DNA from: Epiperipatus broadwayi
Taxonomy: Eukaryota > Onychophora > Udeonychophora > Euonychophora > Peripatidae
DNA: 64,000 nt
Assembly: GCA_028023455.1 (NCBI GenBank)
Contig: JAQFVV010012672.1
Location: forward strand, 996,001 to 1,060,000
Reading direction: 5' to 3'
In this document: positions 47,108 to 58,836 of the stretch, piece by piece
Position numbering within the stretch: the first letter of the stretch is position 1
Layout: each line of letters opens with the position of its first letter
Program-made: the position numbers and the translations under genes
Notes under the pieces: model-generated
What the model was told of the DNA's origin: nothing
Databases searched by the model: none
Seen by the model: the letters and a program-made list of their open reading frames with translations, nothing else

Positions 47108-49646
47108 ATATTTGAATATGCAAAATGATAGGAGACAAGAGAAGTGGTTGGAATTAAGCAAGGCAGTTAAAGATGAAGAGCTTGAGGTACTAACAGTAGT
47201 AGAAACACATCTAAGAGAAGTAGAACCTATATTGGAAGACTTGGTATGGCAGGGTATAAATAGAAAAGAAAAACAAAAAAGGAGTGGTAGTATAGTAGTT
47301 ATATATTTAAACATTGTTAAATGTCAAGAACATTTGTGATTTGAGATAAGGTTACGAAGACAAGAATGCATGGTGGCTATAGTGTTTATAACCATTGGAG
47401 ATAGTCAAACTAATGGAGTGGAACAGTAGCATATATGAATGCCTAGTTAAGGATATACAGAGTTTCAAAGAAAAAGGGGAAGAGAATAATGGTTATAGGA
47501 GATATGAATGGGCATATTGAAGAAATTGATGATGTAGATAATAAGAATGGACAGCTTTTGAAGAATTTTTGTCAGAGAGTGAATTTGAGCATTGGAAATT
47601 TGTCAAATATTTATGAGGGACAGTACACATGGTCCAGGAATAATATATTTCACACAACAGATTATGTGTTAGTAGAGAAAGAGGGAATGAATAAAGTATG
47701 GAAAATTAAAGTTTTTGATATTGAAGAGAGAGTATGTAATAATGATCATAATTTCTTTACAATAGAATTGATTAGTAATGTGATGAAAAATAGTAATAAA
47801 AGTAGAAAGGATAGTGAAAGATGTGGATGGAGGATGAATGATAAGAATAAGTTAGAAGAATATAAAATAAAAGTTAAAGAGGTCGGTTGAGGATGAATAT
47901 AAGTACTCGGTATGATGTTGTAGAAAAGTGGCAAATAGGATTTTAGGTGAGAATATTCAGAAGAATAGGAGTTAGTAAAAGTGTAAGTGTACTATTAAGA
48001 ACAAATAATGTGAAAAAGATGTTAAAATGTTAAATGAGAAAAGTATTTAAAAAAAAAAAGTTGGCTAAAATAGATAATTATATAGAGAGAATGAAATTGA
48101 ATAGCAAATTGTTGGAGGATATTAATAAAGGTCGAAGAGATGGGAGTAAAATATTTTGGAAATACATTAAAAGAAGGAATGTAGGGACAAGAGGAATAGT
48201 ATTACTAGATGATGTGGGAAGAGAGAGTAGCTCTAGAGTGGAATTAGAGCCAATTTAAATAAGTATGTAATAGATATAGAAAAGATGTTAGAAGTGAAGG
48301 ATAGGGTGATAACAAACTTGAAAGCATATAGTAATGGAAATATTAGATTTACAGAAAATGATCTGAATGAGACAAGGGAAGAAATTGAAAAATGGAAAAG
48401 CACGAGGTTTAGAAAGATGGACATGGTAGAGAATTTAGGAAATAAGGCAAAGTTAAACCTATTATCATGTTTTAATAGATACAGAAGAGAAATTTTCCGG
48501 ATAGTTAGAGTAAGGCTAATATTTTAAAGGAAAGGGTAAGGTTCATAGAAAGTTAAGCAATTATAGAGCGATAGCGGTAACATCAATGTTATATAAAGTT
48601 TTCGCATATTTGGAGGCTGGAAGGGTTGCATAGTGGAAGAAATGCAAAGAGGTTTTTGATTGGGTAGGTGTATAAGAGATAGTTTATTTGTAATTACTCA
48701 ACTTAATAGATATAAGTAGAAATAGAGGTAGACAGTTATATATGGTTTTTATAGATATAGAGAAGACATATTGTAGAGTAAATATAAATAGATTATGAGT
48801 AAGTTTAATAAATTTGGTAATGGTTGGAGCTTTAGTGGATTTTATTAAGAGATTATATGAAAATAATTACTATACGTATCAATTAGGAAATATAGAATCA
48901 GTTAAAGTTAAAAATGGGATGGGACTAAGGCAAGGATGCCGTATATCACCTATTTTAATTTTGTTGTATTTGAGAGAAATGGAGAGAGCAATTAAAAGAC
49001 TAGGGGGAGAGTTAGAGATACCATTAATAGGTGGCAAGTGAGTATATTACATTATTGGCTCTTTTATTTGCAAATGATGTCTTTTGTGCACAGAAAGAAG
49101 GAAAGATATGAAAGTTATGCTGAGGACATGCGCAAAAGTGGGTGAAGGATACTGGGAAAAGAGAAGACAAAGAATTTTTATTGGTGGATATAAAGTTAAG
49201 ACTATAACTCAAATTGAGTAATCAGAGAAATTGCTTGGATGAATGGGAGAAAAAATTGATAAATGAAGCAAAGAAAAGAAAGGGATTAATAAAGAAATTA
49301 ACAGTGTTTTCATATAATAAATATGATATAGCTAGAATTGTATGGAAGGGAATAGCAATAGCAAGGTTAACATATGGTAATTATACGTTATGTGTTAGTA
49401 AAGGGGTGTTAGATTACTTAGAAAAAGTAGGAAGGTATGCTTTAGATGCAGATGTGTAAATGGCAAAGAAGACAATTCAAGGAGAAATGGAATGGTCAAG
49501 TTTTTATATGAGAAATGCAAAAAGCAAAATGTAAAATGTTCAGTAGATTGCAATTTATGGATAATAAGAGAATAGCCAAAATAGTATTTAATTAGATTAT
49601 GAGTAAAGGGCAGGCAACAAGATGGATGAGAAAGTTAGTTTGGTAT
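47094..49646 (+). pseudogene. CR1-type ORF2: endonuclease and reverse transcriptase, 5' part
   Basis: Broken ORF2. The endonuclease is recognisable from LTVVETHLREVEP (47190-47230), VIGDMNGHIEEID (47490), YTWSRNNIFHTTDYVLVE (about 47623-47680) and NDHNFFTIEL (47740), in the usual catalytic order. The polymerase follows with LSNYRAIAVTSMLYKVF (48552-48605), GMGLRQGCRISPILILLYL (48915-48970) and a decayed YADD box read as LFANDVFCA (about 49065-49090). The C-terminal part continues to WMRKLVW at 49640, where an LTR is inserted. At least eight stops or frame changes are present, so it is non-functional. Confidence 0.8.
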
Positions 49647-49760
49647 TGTAACGATATATAAATATGTCGTTACATTTATTTAAAATAAAAACTTAAAAGT
49701 TCGCAAATAAAAGGAAAAAACTAAACGCTAAAATTAAAAAGGTTTGTTAAACATATATAT
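49647..49760 (+). mobile_element. Split solo LTR, 5' piece
   Basis: Begins TGTAACGATATATAAATATG then TCGTTACA and matches the start of the solo LTR at 32484. It is cut at 49760 by the complete LTR element and resumes at 54958. The intact homologue at about 32600 (AACATATATATAATTGCACAG) runs straight through the break point (AACATATATAT then ATTCGCACGG), which proves the interruption. Confidence 0.85.
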
Positions 49761-51988
49761 TGTAACGATCCGGAGAAGGCGACTTAACGTAATCTGCACT
49801 ACGGGGCGCCATCTAGGCATTTGAACCTAGAAAAATTTATAAAGTAGGCAGATACACAAGTCAAAAAAAAAAATTTTTTTTTTCTTTTAAATTTTGCATC
49901 CGGTCGTTAGCCCATGTCACTAGCTCAGTGGAATAGCAGAGATTAAATAATATAAGATCTTATCTAATTAGATTTCAACATTAAAAAATAAATAAAATAA
50001 GCCACTGCCAGTAATTAACATACAAACATTTATTTATGCACATATATATAAGATTTAAAATTATTTTAGTATTAGTTTTACATTTCAAAATTTAACCTAC
50101 ATTTTTAACTTTGATTTTTGACTTTAATTTACATTTAATTACTATTATATTCTAATTTTACATTTTAATTAAGTTCGCACAGATGGGATTATAAAAGCTT
50201 GTTTTAATATGTTGCTATAGATCGGTTACATAGATTACACGGTTAAAAACATTTCAAAGTAAACATAAACGATCAAAATACAAAATTATTGATTACTGAC
50301 AATTGCGGAGGGAAATTTATACGTAACCCAATAGTATTCACCATAAGATACTTGCATTGTCACCAATAACTTAAAAGACATCCGAATAAATACATTTTTG
50401 ATACTCACCGTAAGGTATCATTATTTATCGAATGTCTATATATTTTGATCAAATATGGAAACGCAAAACATAGTTAACCAATAAACAATCCATGCAAGCG
50501 TCTATAAACAACTTAAATTTAATGCATTTCTATTTAGGGTCGAGCATGAATAGACCACATAAATTTGCTTTTGAAAATAAACATTCTATCCCTATTTAAC
50601 CTTAGGCTAAAATTCGTAGTCAAACTGGCATCAATTCATCTGATATATCGATGTATTCAATGTAATAAAATACGACAGCACAAAAGGTTAAAAGAAGAAA
50701 TTGCCTCTTATGAGATAGGAATATTACATCTATCTCTAAAGAAGAGCAATAAAACAAAAACCTCCATAGAAAGGAACTGCGGTATCCGACTTATAATTCC
50801 TTCCATAGGCAAACGGAAGTGTGCGGCGTATGAAGCGATTCTGCCCGTAGCGAATCAATATTACATCTACTAATCACACCAATATATCCAATCCATTGAC
50901 CCAATTTAACCACGAAACAAATAACCTAAGATTACCCTCCCCTAATATAACTTTACAAATCTATACAGCCATTCACGCCCGACTTAAGTTTAACATTTAT
51001 ATAATTAATTTAACGGAAAACAACAATCATAATAAAACTTAAAGAACAAAAAATAAATAAATGGAAATGATTTTACAAAATAAATAAGAAAAAAAATACA
51101 TCAAATAACATTATTAATGAAGAATTTAGTTTGGTCAGATAGGATTCTATTGCATTATTTACTAAAAAGTTTTAAAATTTAGAGTTCTTATTGTTTCAAG
51201 TGAATATATAAGTTCTTACGATTTTTAAAACGTCCAACTTTATCCGTTGCTTGCCATGAACGTAAATTCCCACGCCGTCCTAAAATTGGTATCCATTTAG
51301 CCGTTGTTTTATTTATTCATTCGGAGGTTTTTTAATTTAGTTGGTCCTCAATGTAGGAAACGATAGTTCATTTCTCCCTTCTTTAACAGCTGAAAGAATT
51401 GACCGTGCGTCTGTCAATTCCTCCAACTCCGGACTACTACATATAGTCACATCGTAATAATCAATTTCCAGTCACTGATTAATAATTTCCAAATTTTCCT
51501 TTTATATTAATGTGAAGGATTGAATTTACATTACGTCACCGATGCGATGGTCCTTTCGCTGCGGTCCGATTCCATAGGGATTTCTTCTTATTTGCTAACA
51601 GTTTTTATTGTTTTCTTATCTGACCGGTGTTTTTACATTTAAATGCCGAAGGCTGGTTTACATTTAACTAATTAACAATCATTTCCATTTCTGATTAATT
51701 AACCTGTTTTCCAAATCAAAAATATATTTAAAGATAAATTTAAAGATATAATTTCATCTCCAAATCTTTTTAAAATTTAGTTTTAAAATACTTTTTCTTT
51801 AATAAAGTTTTATTTTAATAATTTTTCATTATCTGTGCGATTTAATTAATATATAAGAGTTTAAGATGATATTTAATTTCAATTTTTAATTCTTAAAGAA
51901 AATTTTTAAATGCGAACTTTTTAATTTACTTTCATGTTTAATAAATTTAAAAAAAAAAACAATGTAACGAACGTCTGTGCTCGTTACA
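49761..51988 (-). repeat. LTR (3' LTR in element sense), 2228 bp
   Basis: Ends TGTAACGATCC and GCTCGTTACA. Almost identical to 52723-54957; differences cluster in the first 450 bases. It contains CACCGTAAGGTATCATTATT and AGGCAAACGGAAGTGTGCGG blocks also found, inverted, in the solo LTRs. Confidence 0.9.
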
Positions 51989-52722
51989 TATCAGTAAAGT
52001 TACTTAAAAAAAAATGATCAAAAAAAAAAAAATTTTACTTAGGGTTAGTAATTACGGTACACGATTAACAAAATTTACAAAACATTTGGTTAGTATAAAG
52101 ACTATATACAAAAAGAAAAGGAAAATGTTGACTATCGCCTACCCAAGGACCATTTACGTTTACACCCCTCCCCACAAGAGTTCTATTTTATTTTATACAT
52201 TTTATTTTTACACACGGCATGACAAGCAAGTTATTTTATAAATTATTTATTTAAAGAAGGTTGCATTGAGATAAATATGTTTTAAGAAATAATGGGTTTA
52301 AACGTGTATATTTGCAGAACAATTATAAATACCACCAACTTATTTATGACTGATTGAAATGCATAAATAGGGTTACACTTAAGTAATTCCCAAAGGTACT
52401 CATCGTAAGGCACCACATTTCGATCATAAACTTACGTGGCTGTGCGCGCCTATACACGTTAAAGCATAATATATATCAACAAAAAAAAAAAACATATTTA
52501 TTGCAACCTTTTGACTTTTTTTTTTTTTTTAACAAAAATTAGTTTTAAAATTTTTTATATCTTTCCGTTGGTTTTTAATATATGTGCTATTTCTTTCTGG
52601 CAGTGCTTTTATCAGATTTAAAGTATACGACTTTATGTAAACAGATAAAAATATTTCATTTTGACAAAATTTGCTCAGGGTATTTGTGGTTTATTAAAGA
52701 TCGGCCCGAGTTGGTTCGCCAT
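51989..52722 (-). other. Internal region of the LTR element, 734 bp
   Basis: No gag, protease or polymerase frame. The primer-binding-site candidate is at 52700-52721 (minus strand TGGCGAACC...). A C-rich stretch CACCCCTCCCCAC at about 52165-52177 is a purine tract on the minus strand, but it is 180 bp from the LTR. Confidence 0.8.
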
Positions 52723-54957
52723 TGTAACGATCCGGAGAAAGGAGACTTAACGTAAACTGCACTACAGGGCGCCATCTAGGCATTTGAACCTAGAAAAATT
52801 TATAAAGTAGGCAGATACGTAAGTCAAAAAAAAAATAAAAATTTTTTTTTCCTTTTTTAAATATTTTGGTTCCGGTCGTTAGCCCATGTCACTAGCTCAG
52901 TGGAATAGCAGAGATTTAATAATATAATCTAAGAGTATATATGTCAAATTAAAAAATAAATAAAATAAGCCACTGCCAGTAATTAACATACAAACATTTA
53001 TTTATGCACATATATATAAGATTTAAAATTATTTTAGTATTAGTTTTACATTTTAACATTTAACATTATTTTTAACTTTGATTTTAGACTTTAATTTACA
53101 TTTAATTACTATTATATTCTAATTTTACATTTTTAATTAAGTTCACACAGATAAATTTATGAAAGCTTGTTTATAATGTTGCATATAGATCGGTTACATA
53201 GATTTCACGGTCAAAAACATTTCAAAGTAAACATAAACGATCAAAATACAAAATTATTGATTACTGACAATTGCGGAGGGAAATTTATATGTAACCCAAT
53301 AGTATTCACCATAAGATACTTGCATTGTCACCAATAACTTAAAAGACATCCGAATAAATACATTTTAGATACTCACCGTAAGGTATCATTATTTATCGAA
53401 TGTCTATATATTTTGATCAAATATGAAAACGCAAAACATGGTTAACCGATAAACAATCCATGCAAGCGTCTATAAACAACTTAAATTTAATGCATTTTTA
53501 TTTAGGATCGAGTATGAATAGACCACATAAATTTGCTTTTGAAAATAAACATTCTATCCCTATTTAACCTTAGGCTAAAATTCGTAGTCAAACTGGCATC
53601 AATTCATCTGATATATCGATGTATTCAATGTAATAAAATACGGCAGCACAAAAAGTTAAGAGAAGAAATTGCCTCTCATGAGATAGGAATATTACATCTA
53701 TCTGCAAAGAAGAGCAATAAAACAAAAAACTCCATAGAAAGGAACTGCGGTATCCGACTTATAATTCCTTCCATAGGCAAACGGAAGTGTGCGGCGTATG
53801 AAGCGATTCTGCCCGTAGCGAATCAATATTACATCTACTAATCACACCAATATATCCAATCCATTGACCCAATTTAACCACGAAACAAATAACCTAAGAT
53901 TACCCTCCCCTAATATAACTTTACAAATCTATACAGCCATTCACGCCCGACTTAAGTTTAACATTTATATAATTAATTTAACGGAAAACAACAATCATAA
54001 TAAAACTTAAAGAACAAAAAATAAATAAATGGAAATGATTTTACAAAATAAATAAGAAAAAAAATACATCAAATAACATTATTAATGAAGAATTTAGTTT
54101 GGTCAGATAGGATTCTATTGCATTATTTACTAAAAAGTTTTAAAATTTAGAGTTCTTATTGTTTCAAGTGAATATATAAGTTCTTACGATTTTTAAAACG
54201 TCCAACTTTATCCGTTGCTTGCCATGAACGTAAATTCCCACGCCGTCCTAAAATTGGTATCCATTTAGCCGTTGTTTTATTTATTCATTCGGAGGTTTTT
54301 TAATTTAGTTGGTCCTCAATGTAGGAAACGATAGTTCATTTCTCCCTTCTTTAACAGCTGAAAGAATTGACCGTGCGTCTGTCAATTCCTCCAACTCCGT
54401 ACTACTACATATAGTCACATCGTAATAATCAATTTCCAGTCACTGATTAATAATTTCCAAATTTTCCTTTTATATTAATGTGAAGGATTGAATTTACATT
54501 ACGTCACCGATGCGATGGTCCTTTTCGCTGCGGTCCGATTCCATAGGGATTTCTTCTTATTTGCTAACAGTTTTTATTGTTTTCTTATCTGACCGGTGTT
54601 TTTACATTTAAATGCCGAAGGCTGGTTTACATTTAACTAATTAACAATCATTTCCATTTCTGATTAATTAACCTGTTTTCCAAATCAAAAATATATTTAA
54701 AGATAAATTTAAAGATATAATTTCATCTCCAAATCTTTTTAAAATTTAGTTTTAAAATACTTTTTCTTTAATAAAGTTTTATTTTAATAATTTTTCATTA
54801 TCTGTGCGATTTAATTAATATATAAGAGTTTAAGATGATATTTAATTTCAATTTTTAATTCTTAAAGAAAATTTTTAAATGCGAACTTTTTAATTTACTT
54901 TCATGTTTAATAAATTTAAAAAAAAAAACAATGTAACGAACGTCTGTGCTCGTTACA
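52723..54957 (-). repeat. LTR (5' LTR in element sense), 2235 bp
   Basis: Partner of 49761-51988, in the same orientation, with the same TG...CA ends. The few differences indicate a fairly recent insertion. Confidence 0.9.
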
Positions 54958-56990
54958 ATATATTCGCACGGATGCTAAACTTTAAAAATATTTTTTTCAT
55001 AAACAAAAAAAAAAAAAAAGTATTTGAACGTATTTTTTTTAATAAAAAAATACAAGATTGAAATATAAAAATATTTTAATAAAAAAATAACGTAAGTTAA
55101 AATAAAAACAGGTATTAATTAATTCCTGTAATCTATAAATGGAAATGATTGTTTATTAATTATCTAAAAGCTGTTTAATTAAAAAGTCAGATGAAAAGTT
55201 AGATAAGAGAAGAAAGAGATTTTAGCTTGACCAATGGAAGCAAATAAAGGCCCGGACCATAACGAAAAAACAGAACAGTGACGTTTTTGTTCATGGAATC
55301 CATAGGAGGACTATAAAAAGAAAAAATATTGAGTTCCAGTCAGTTTTTTCCAACTTGATTTGATGACAACGGTAAGACGCACTTGCCGTTCTCTCTCATT
55401 TTTTTTTGTTTGTTTAAAAAAAAATAAAATGAAAAGACTGTGATACCAGAATGGAACCAGCTAATGCTACCTCCAGAACATTTTCTTCCAATGGAGACGC
55501 CGTGGGAATTGCCAACGGGAATTGAAAGCAGAGGCCTGGACTCTTCTACCATAAGCTATATGAAATGAACAATTGTTAAAATCAATTAAGAACTTTCGTT
55601 AAGTTTTACAAGCCAACTGAAATGTTAAAACGGACTCTTATCTGACTTTTGTAAGTTTTTAAATCAAATTAATAATGTTTAATTTTATATGTTTTCCGAT
55701 TGATAAACATCATTTCCATTTTTTTTTCCCTTATTGTAAAGATTATTTAAATGTATGAAATTTAAGTTGTTTATAGACGCTTGCATGGATTCGTTTGCGG
55801 TTAATTATATTTTGGTTTTCATATTTGATCAAAATATATAGACATTCGATAAATAATGATACCTTACGGTGAGTATCTAAAATGTATTTATTCGGATGTC
55901 TTTTAAGTTATTGGTGACAACGCAAGTATCTTATGGTGAATACTATTGGGTTACTTATAAGTTTCCCTCTGCGATTGTCGGTATCAATAATTTTGTATTT
56001 TGATCGTTTATGTTTATTTTGAAATGTTTTTGACCGTGGAATCTATGTAATCGATCTATACCCAACATTTTTAAACAAATCTGTGCGAACGTATTTAAAT
56101 GTTAAAATTAAGTCGGGCGTGAATGGCTATATAGTTTGTAAAGTTATATTAAGGGAGGGTAATCTTAGGTTATTCATTTCGTAGTTGAATTGGTTCAATG
56201 GATTGGATATATTTGTGTAATTAGTAGATGTAGTATGAGGTCCGCTACGGGCAGGATTATAGATATACGCCACACACCCTCTGTTTGCCTATGGATGGGT
56301 TTGTAAGTCGGCAGAAGACCGCAGTCCATTCCTATGGAGTTTTTTGTTTATTGATCTACTTGCCAACAGATGTCACATTCCTGTTGGTGGAGAGTCAATC
56401 TCTTCTCTATTTCTACTTATTGTTCAGATGTACATTCCTGACAATATAGTATTTTGTGTTGTCGTATCATGCTACATTGAATACATGAATGTATCAGATG
56501 GATTGGCGCCAGTTGATTGCGAAATTTGTTGCCTAAGGTTAAATCAGGGAAGAATATTTTCTTTTCAAATGCAGACCTATGTAGTCCATTCATACTCGAC
56601 CCTCTAAATAAATAGTAAACTCATTATTTGCAATCTACTTAAATTTAGAATTAAAGATCAATATAAAAATATAAAATGTTAAACTTATTCCTCAAAATTT
56701 AAATATTATTTTATATGTGCGTAAATAAATATTTTTATATGTTAATTTCTGGCAGTGGCTTTTACTCTTTATATTTAAGATATAAAATTTATATTTTGTT
56801 ATCTCTGCTACTCCACTGAGCTAGTGACTTGGGCTAACGATCGGAATATTTAAATAAAGTGGAATCTTAACAGCGCGTATCTGCCTACTTTATAAATTTT
56901 TCTAGGCTCAAATGCCTAGATGGCGCCCTTGTAGTGCAGATATTGTTTTTGCGGTTAGATTCGATCTTCACTTTCATTCCGATTGGTACA
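54958..56990 (+). mobile_element. Split solo LTR, 3' piece
   Basis: Continues the LTR begun at 49647 and ends CCGATTGGTACA, followed by the duplication GTAT. Its sequence is the inverted, diverged relative of the complete LTRs: CACCTTACGG-type blocks near 55860 and CTAGGCTCAAATGCCTAGAT at about 56907 mirror 50405 and 49810. A CCAAT box (GACCAATGG, about 55230) and TATA box (GACTATAAAAAG, about 55310) give its direction. Confidence 0.85.
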
Positions 56991-57330
56991 GTATAATTGA
57001 ATGTAAATGCCTACAAGCAGAAAGGGTACAAATAATGTAGTTATGAAAGAATAAATATAATAGATTATATAGAAAGTGGGTTCCTCATTTTTATGCTGGG
57101 TTTGGGAAAAGGTAATGGGATTTAGATATAAAAGCCATGGAGTTGACAAAGATTATGTTGTGGAAATGGGGTGGGGTAGGATAGAGAAGAATATGAGGAA
57201 AACTTAATGTGGGGAATGGAAAGGGAAGATAAGGTGGGTAACAGGTTTCTCTGCACATAGTGATTGAGAGATTCCTTACTCCAAAAAAGGAGAACCTGCG
57301 GTGCATCACATCGTTTTACACTAAAAAAAG
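56991..57330 (+). pseudogene. CR1-type ORF2, 3' remnant beyond the LTR
   Basis: After the GTAT duplication the + strand again has the G-rich CR1 composition and a plausible polymerase C-terminus (about 57060-57250, with WDLDIKAMELTKIML and nearby stops). Joining 49646 to 56991 keeps the WMRKLVW end in context. The 3' limit is approximate. Confidence 0.55.
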
Positions 57331-57674
57331 TTAATGATCAATGAAAATGGAAATAAAAATAAATCTTAATTTCTTTTCCATATAAAAGTTGTTTTTTTTT
57401 TTTTAAATATTTTTCAGAAACAAAATAATATTAGAATCAATTTTTAATGCGTGTGAATTTTCCTTCAAATATACAGATGACATTGTTTTTATTCTCAATT
57501 TTAAATAGGAATAATTCCAAAAAATATTCAATTGCGAAAAAGTTAAAAGCAATACATATAAAAAATATTTTATAATAACACTTTCATTTATTGTGCAAAT
57601 GCTGAAAAGTTAAAAATAATATATATAAAAAATATTTTGTAATAAATGCTTTTATTTATTTTGTATTAAAAAGC

Positions 57675-57878
57675 AAAAGCAATTGTTTTCTTCAACCACA
57701 ATTGGGGTAATTATATTTAACTTGAAATAAAAGCATGGAGTGTCCAGAAATTTATTAATGCAATCACTAATTTTTACATCTAGTGATTGAATTAATTAAT
57801 TTTTGGATACTCCATGTTTTTATTTCAGGTTTAAAATATAAAAACTTGAGTTGTGATTGAAGAAAGCAATTATTTTTT
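57675..57878. repeat. Palindromic MITE (about 100-bp arms)
   Basis: The left arm AAAGCAATTGTTTTCTTCAA...AAATAAAAGCATGGAGTGTCC and the right arm GGATACTCCATGTTTTTATTT...TTGAAGAAAGCAATTA are inverted copies around a centre at about 57775 (TTTTTACATCTAG). Non-coding. Confidence 0.8.
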
Positions 57879-58309
57879 GGCTGTTTAGTTTTATATATAT
57901 ATATATTATGATTACTGTTCTTATTACTGAATAGTATTCGAATAATTTAATTATTTATTTTAATTATAAGTAAATAATAAATTAAAAAATATATAGAAAT
58001 TATTTTATAATTATTTAAAAACATTTTCATAATTTTTTATTAATAAATTTCTTTCAAATTTGTTTTATGTCTAGGATCTTATTTAGGAATATTAAAGAAA
58101 AAAGTTTTATTGCCATAAAATAGATAATTGAATGTTTTAAATTAGCATGTGACCACTTTTCTTCAGTTGAGTCAGTTATTGTTATTACTTAAATTGAAAC
58201 AGATATTAATGATATTTTAAATAAAGAACTATGAATTGTGAATATATTAACTTTGATTTTAAATGTACATAATTATTATCATATTAAAATTATATATATA
58301 ATGAATATG

Positions 58310-58462
58310 AAACTACCAAACATCACATGATCACCATTTCTTAATTTTGCTCATATTGGATAAGTAGGCACTAGATGGGGATTTTATGCACAAGCCTTCT
58401 GGCATTTATTAATTACTCTGGTTTGCACTGAGTAGCACTACTGTATGGAGAGTTTTGCCTGT
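58310..58462. mobile_element. Ribozyme repeat family A, copy 4, deleted (153 bp)
   Basis: Flanked by the 13-bp duplication TATAATGAATATG at 58297-58309 and 58463-58475. It has the family tail (CATCACATGATCACCATTTC) joined directly to the ATATTGGATAAGTAGGCAC block just beyond the ribozyme, and the usual GGAGAGTTTTGCCTG end. The hammerhead and the inverted arm are missing. Confidence 0.8.
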
Positions 58463-58683
58463 TATAATGAATATGTTTACATTATTTACAAATAATATTT
58501 TGCATTATAAAGTCTTGAATTGTGATTTATATATATTTCAGTGAATAATAATTAAATTGGTTTTAACTTTAACATTTTTATATCTATTGTTTGTTTTTCC
58601 TGTTTCATTAAAGAATAATGGTATACAAATTTACTGTTAAATATATATATTGAATAATTATTATTATTATTATTTTTTTAAAG

Positions 58684-58836
58684 GTAAAATCTCAACTAAA
58701 TCAAATAGAAGAGTTAACCAAAGAAGTGGATTTGCATTTAAAAGAAAATGAAAATCTTAAACAACAACTTGAGATTTTGAGTTCAAATTTAATCCTATCA
58801 AGAGTGGAGTCATCTCAAAATTTAGAAAATTATAAG
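58684..58836 (+). CDS. GCC2: GCC2-like golgin, coding exon f (51 codons)
   Basis: Last exon visible in the window. A TTTTTTTAAAG acceptor and a GTAATATT donor enclose 153 nt, phase 0 at both ends. It reads VKSQLNQIEELTKEVDLHL, then KENENLKQQLEILSSNLI and SRVESSQNLENYK. The end resembles, loosely, the QGAESYKNLLLEYEK region that I recall after KLVAVKAKKEL in human GCC2. It continues the coiled-coil rod. Because the donor is phase 0 and no GRIP domain has appeared, several more exons must lie beyond 64000. Candidate acceptors at 63808 and 63941 lead at once into stop codons. Confidence 0.8.

Larger units (their letters stand above)
45960..49646 (+). mobile_element. CR1-like non-LTR retrotransposon, first part
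   Basis: G-rich + strand element with the CR1 layout: ORF1 with PHD finger and SGNH/esterase domain, ORF2 with endonuclease and reverse transcriptase. It is interrupted at 49646 by a solo LTR whose 4-bp duplication GTAT lies at 49643-49646 and 56991-56994, and it continues at 56991. It is full of stops and shifts and inactive. Confidence 0.8.
49761..54957 (-). mobile_element. Complete non-coding LTR element (LARD/TRIM-like), 5197 bp
   Basis: Two long terminal repeats (49761-51988 and 52723-54957) with TGTAACGA...CGTTACA ends flank only 734 bp of interior. The 4-bp duplication ATAT lies at 49757-49760 and 54958-54961. The element reads on the minus strand: TGGCGAACCAACTCGGGCC directly inside the right-hand LTR looks like a tRNA primer-binding site, and the related solo LTRs have promoters in that sense. 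No gag or pol is present. It must have been mobilised by another element's proteins. The absence of a clear polypurine tract is unexplained. Confidence 0.85.
39517..58683 (+). other. GCC2 intron 5
   Basis: Intron of 19167 bp, donor GTAATT, acceptor TTTTTTTAAAG. It holds a C-over-G skewed stretch with a minus-strand promoter (about 41200-45560), the nested CR1/LTR complex (about 45.8-57.3 kb), a palindromic MITE and a family A fragment. The stretch 39517-41199 and the stretch 57331-57674 show no supported feature beyond AT-rich sequence and a short imperfect tandem repeat near 57540-57660. Confidence 0.75.

Noticed and set aside
50565-50873. 102-codon frame in the first LTR, repeated at 53533-53841 in the second
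   Set aside because: No ATG start (opens at TTG), no recognisable domain, and it persists only because the two LTRs are recent duplicates. The element is transcribed on the other strand.
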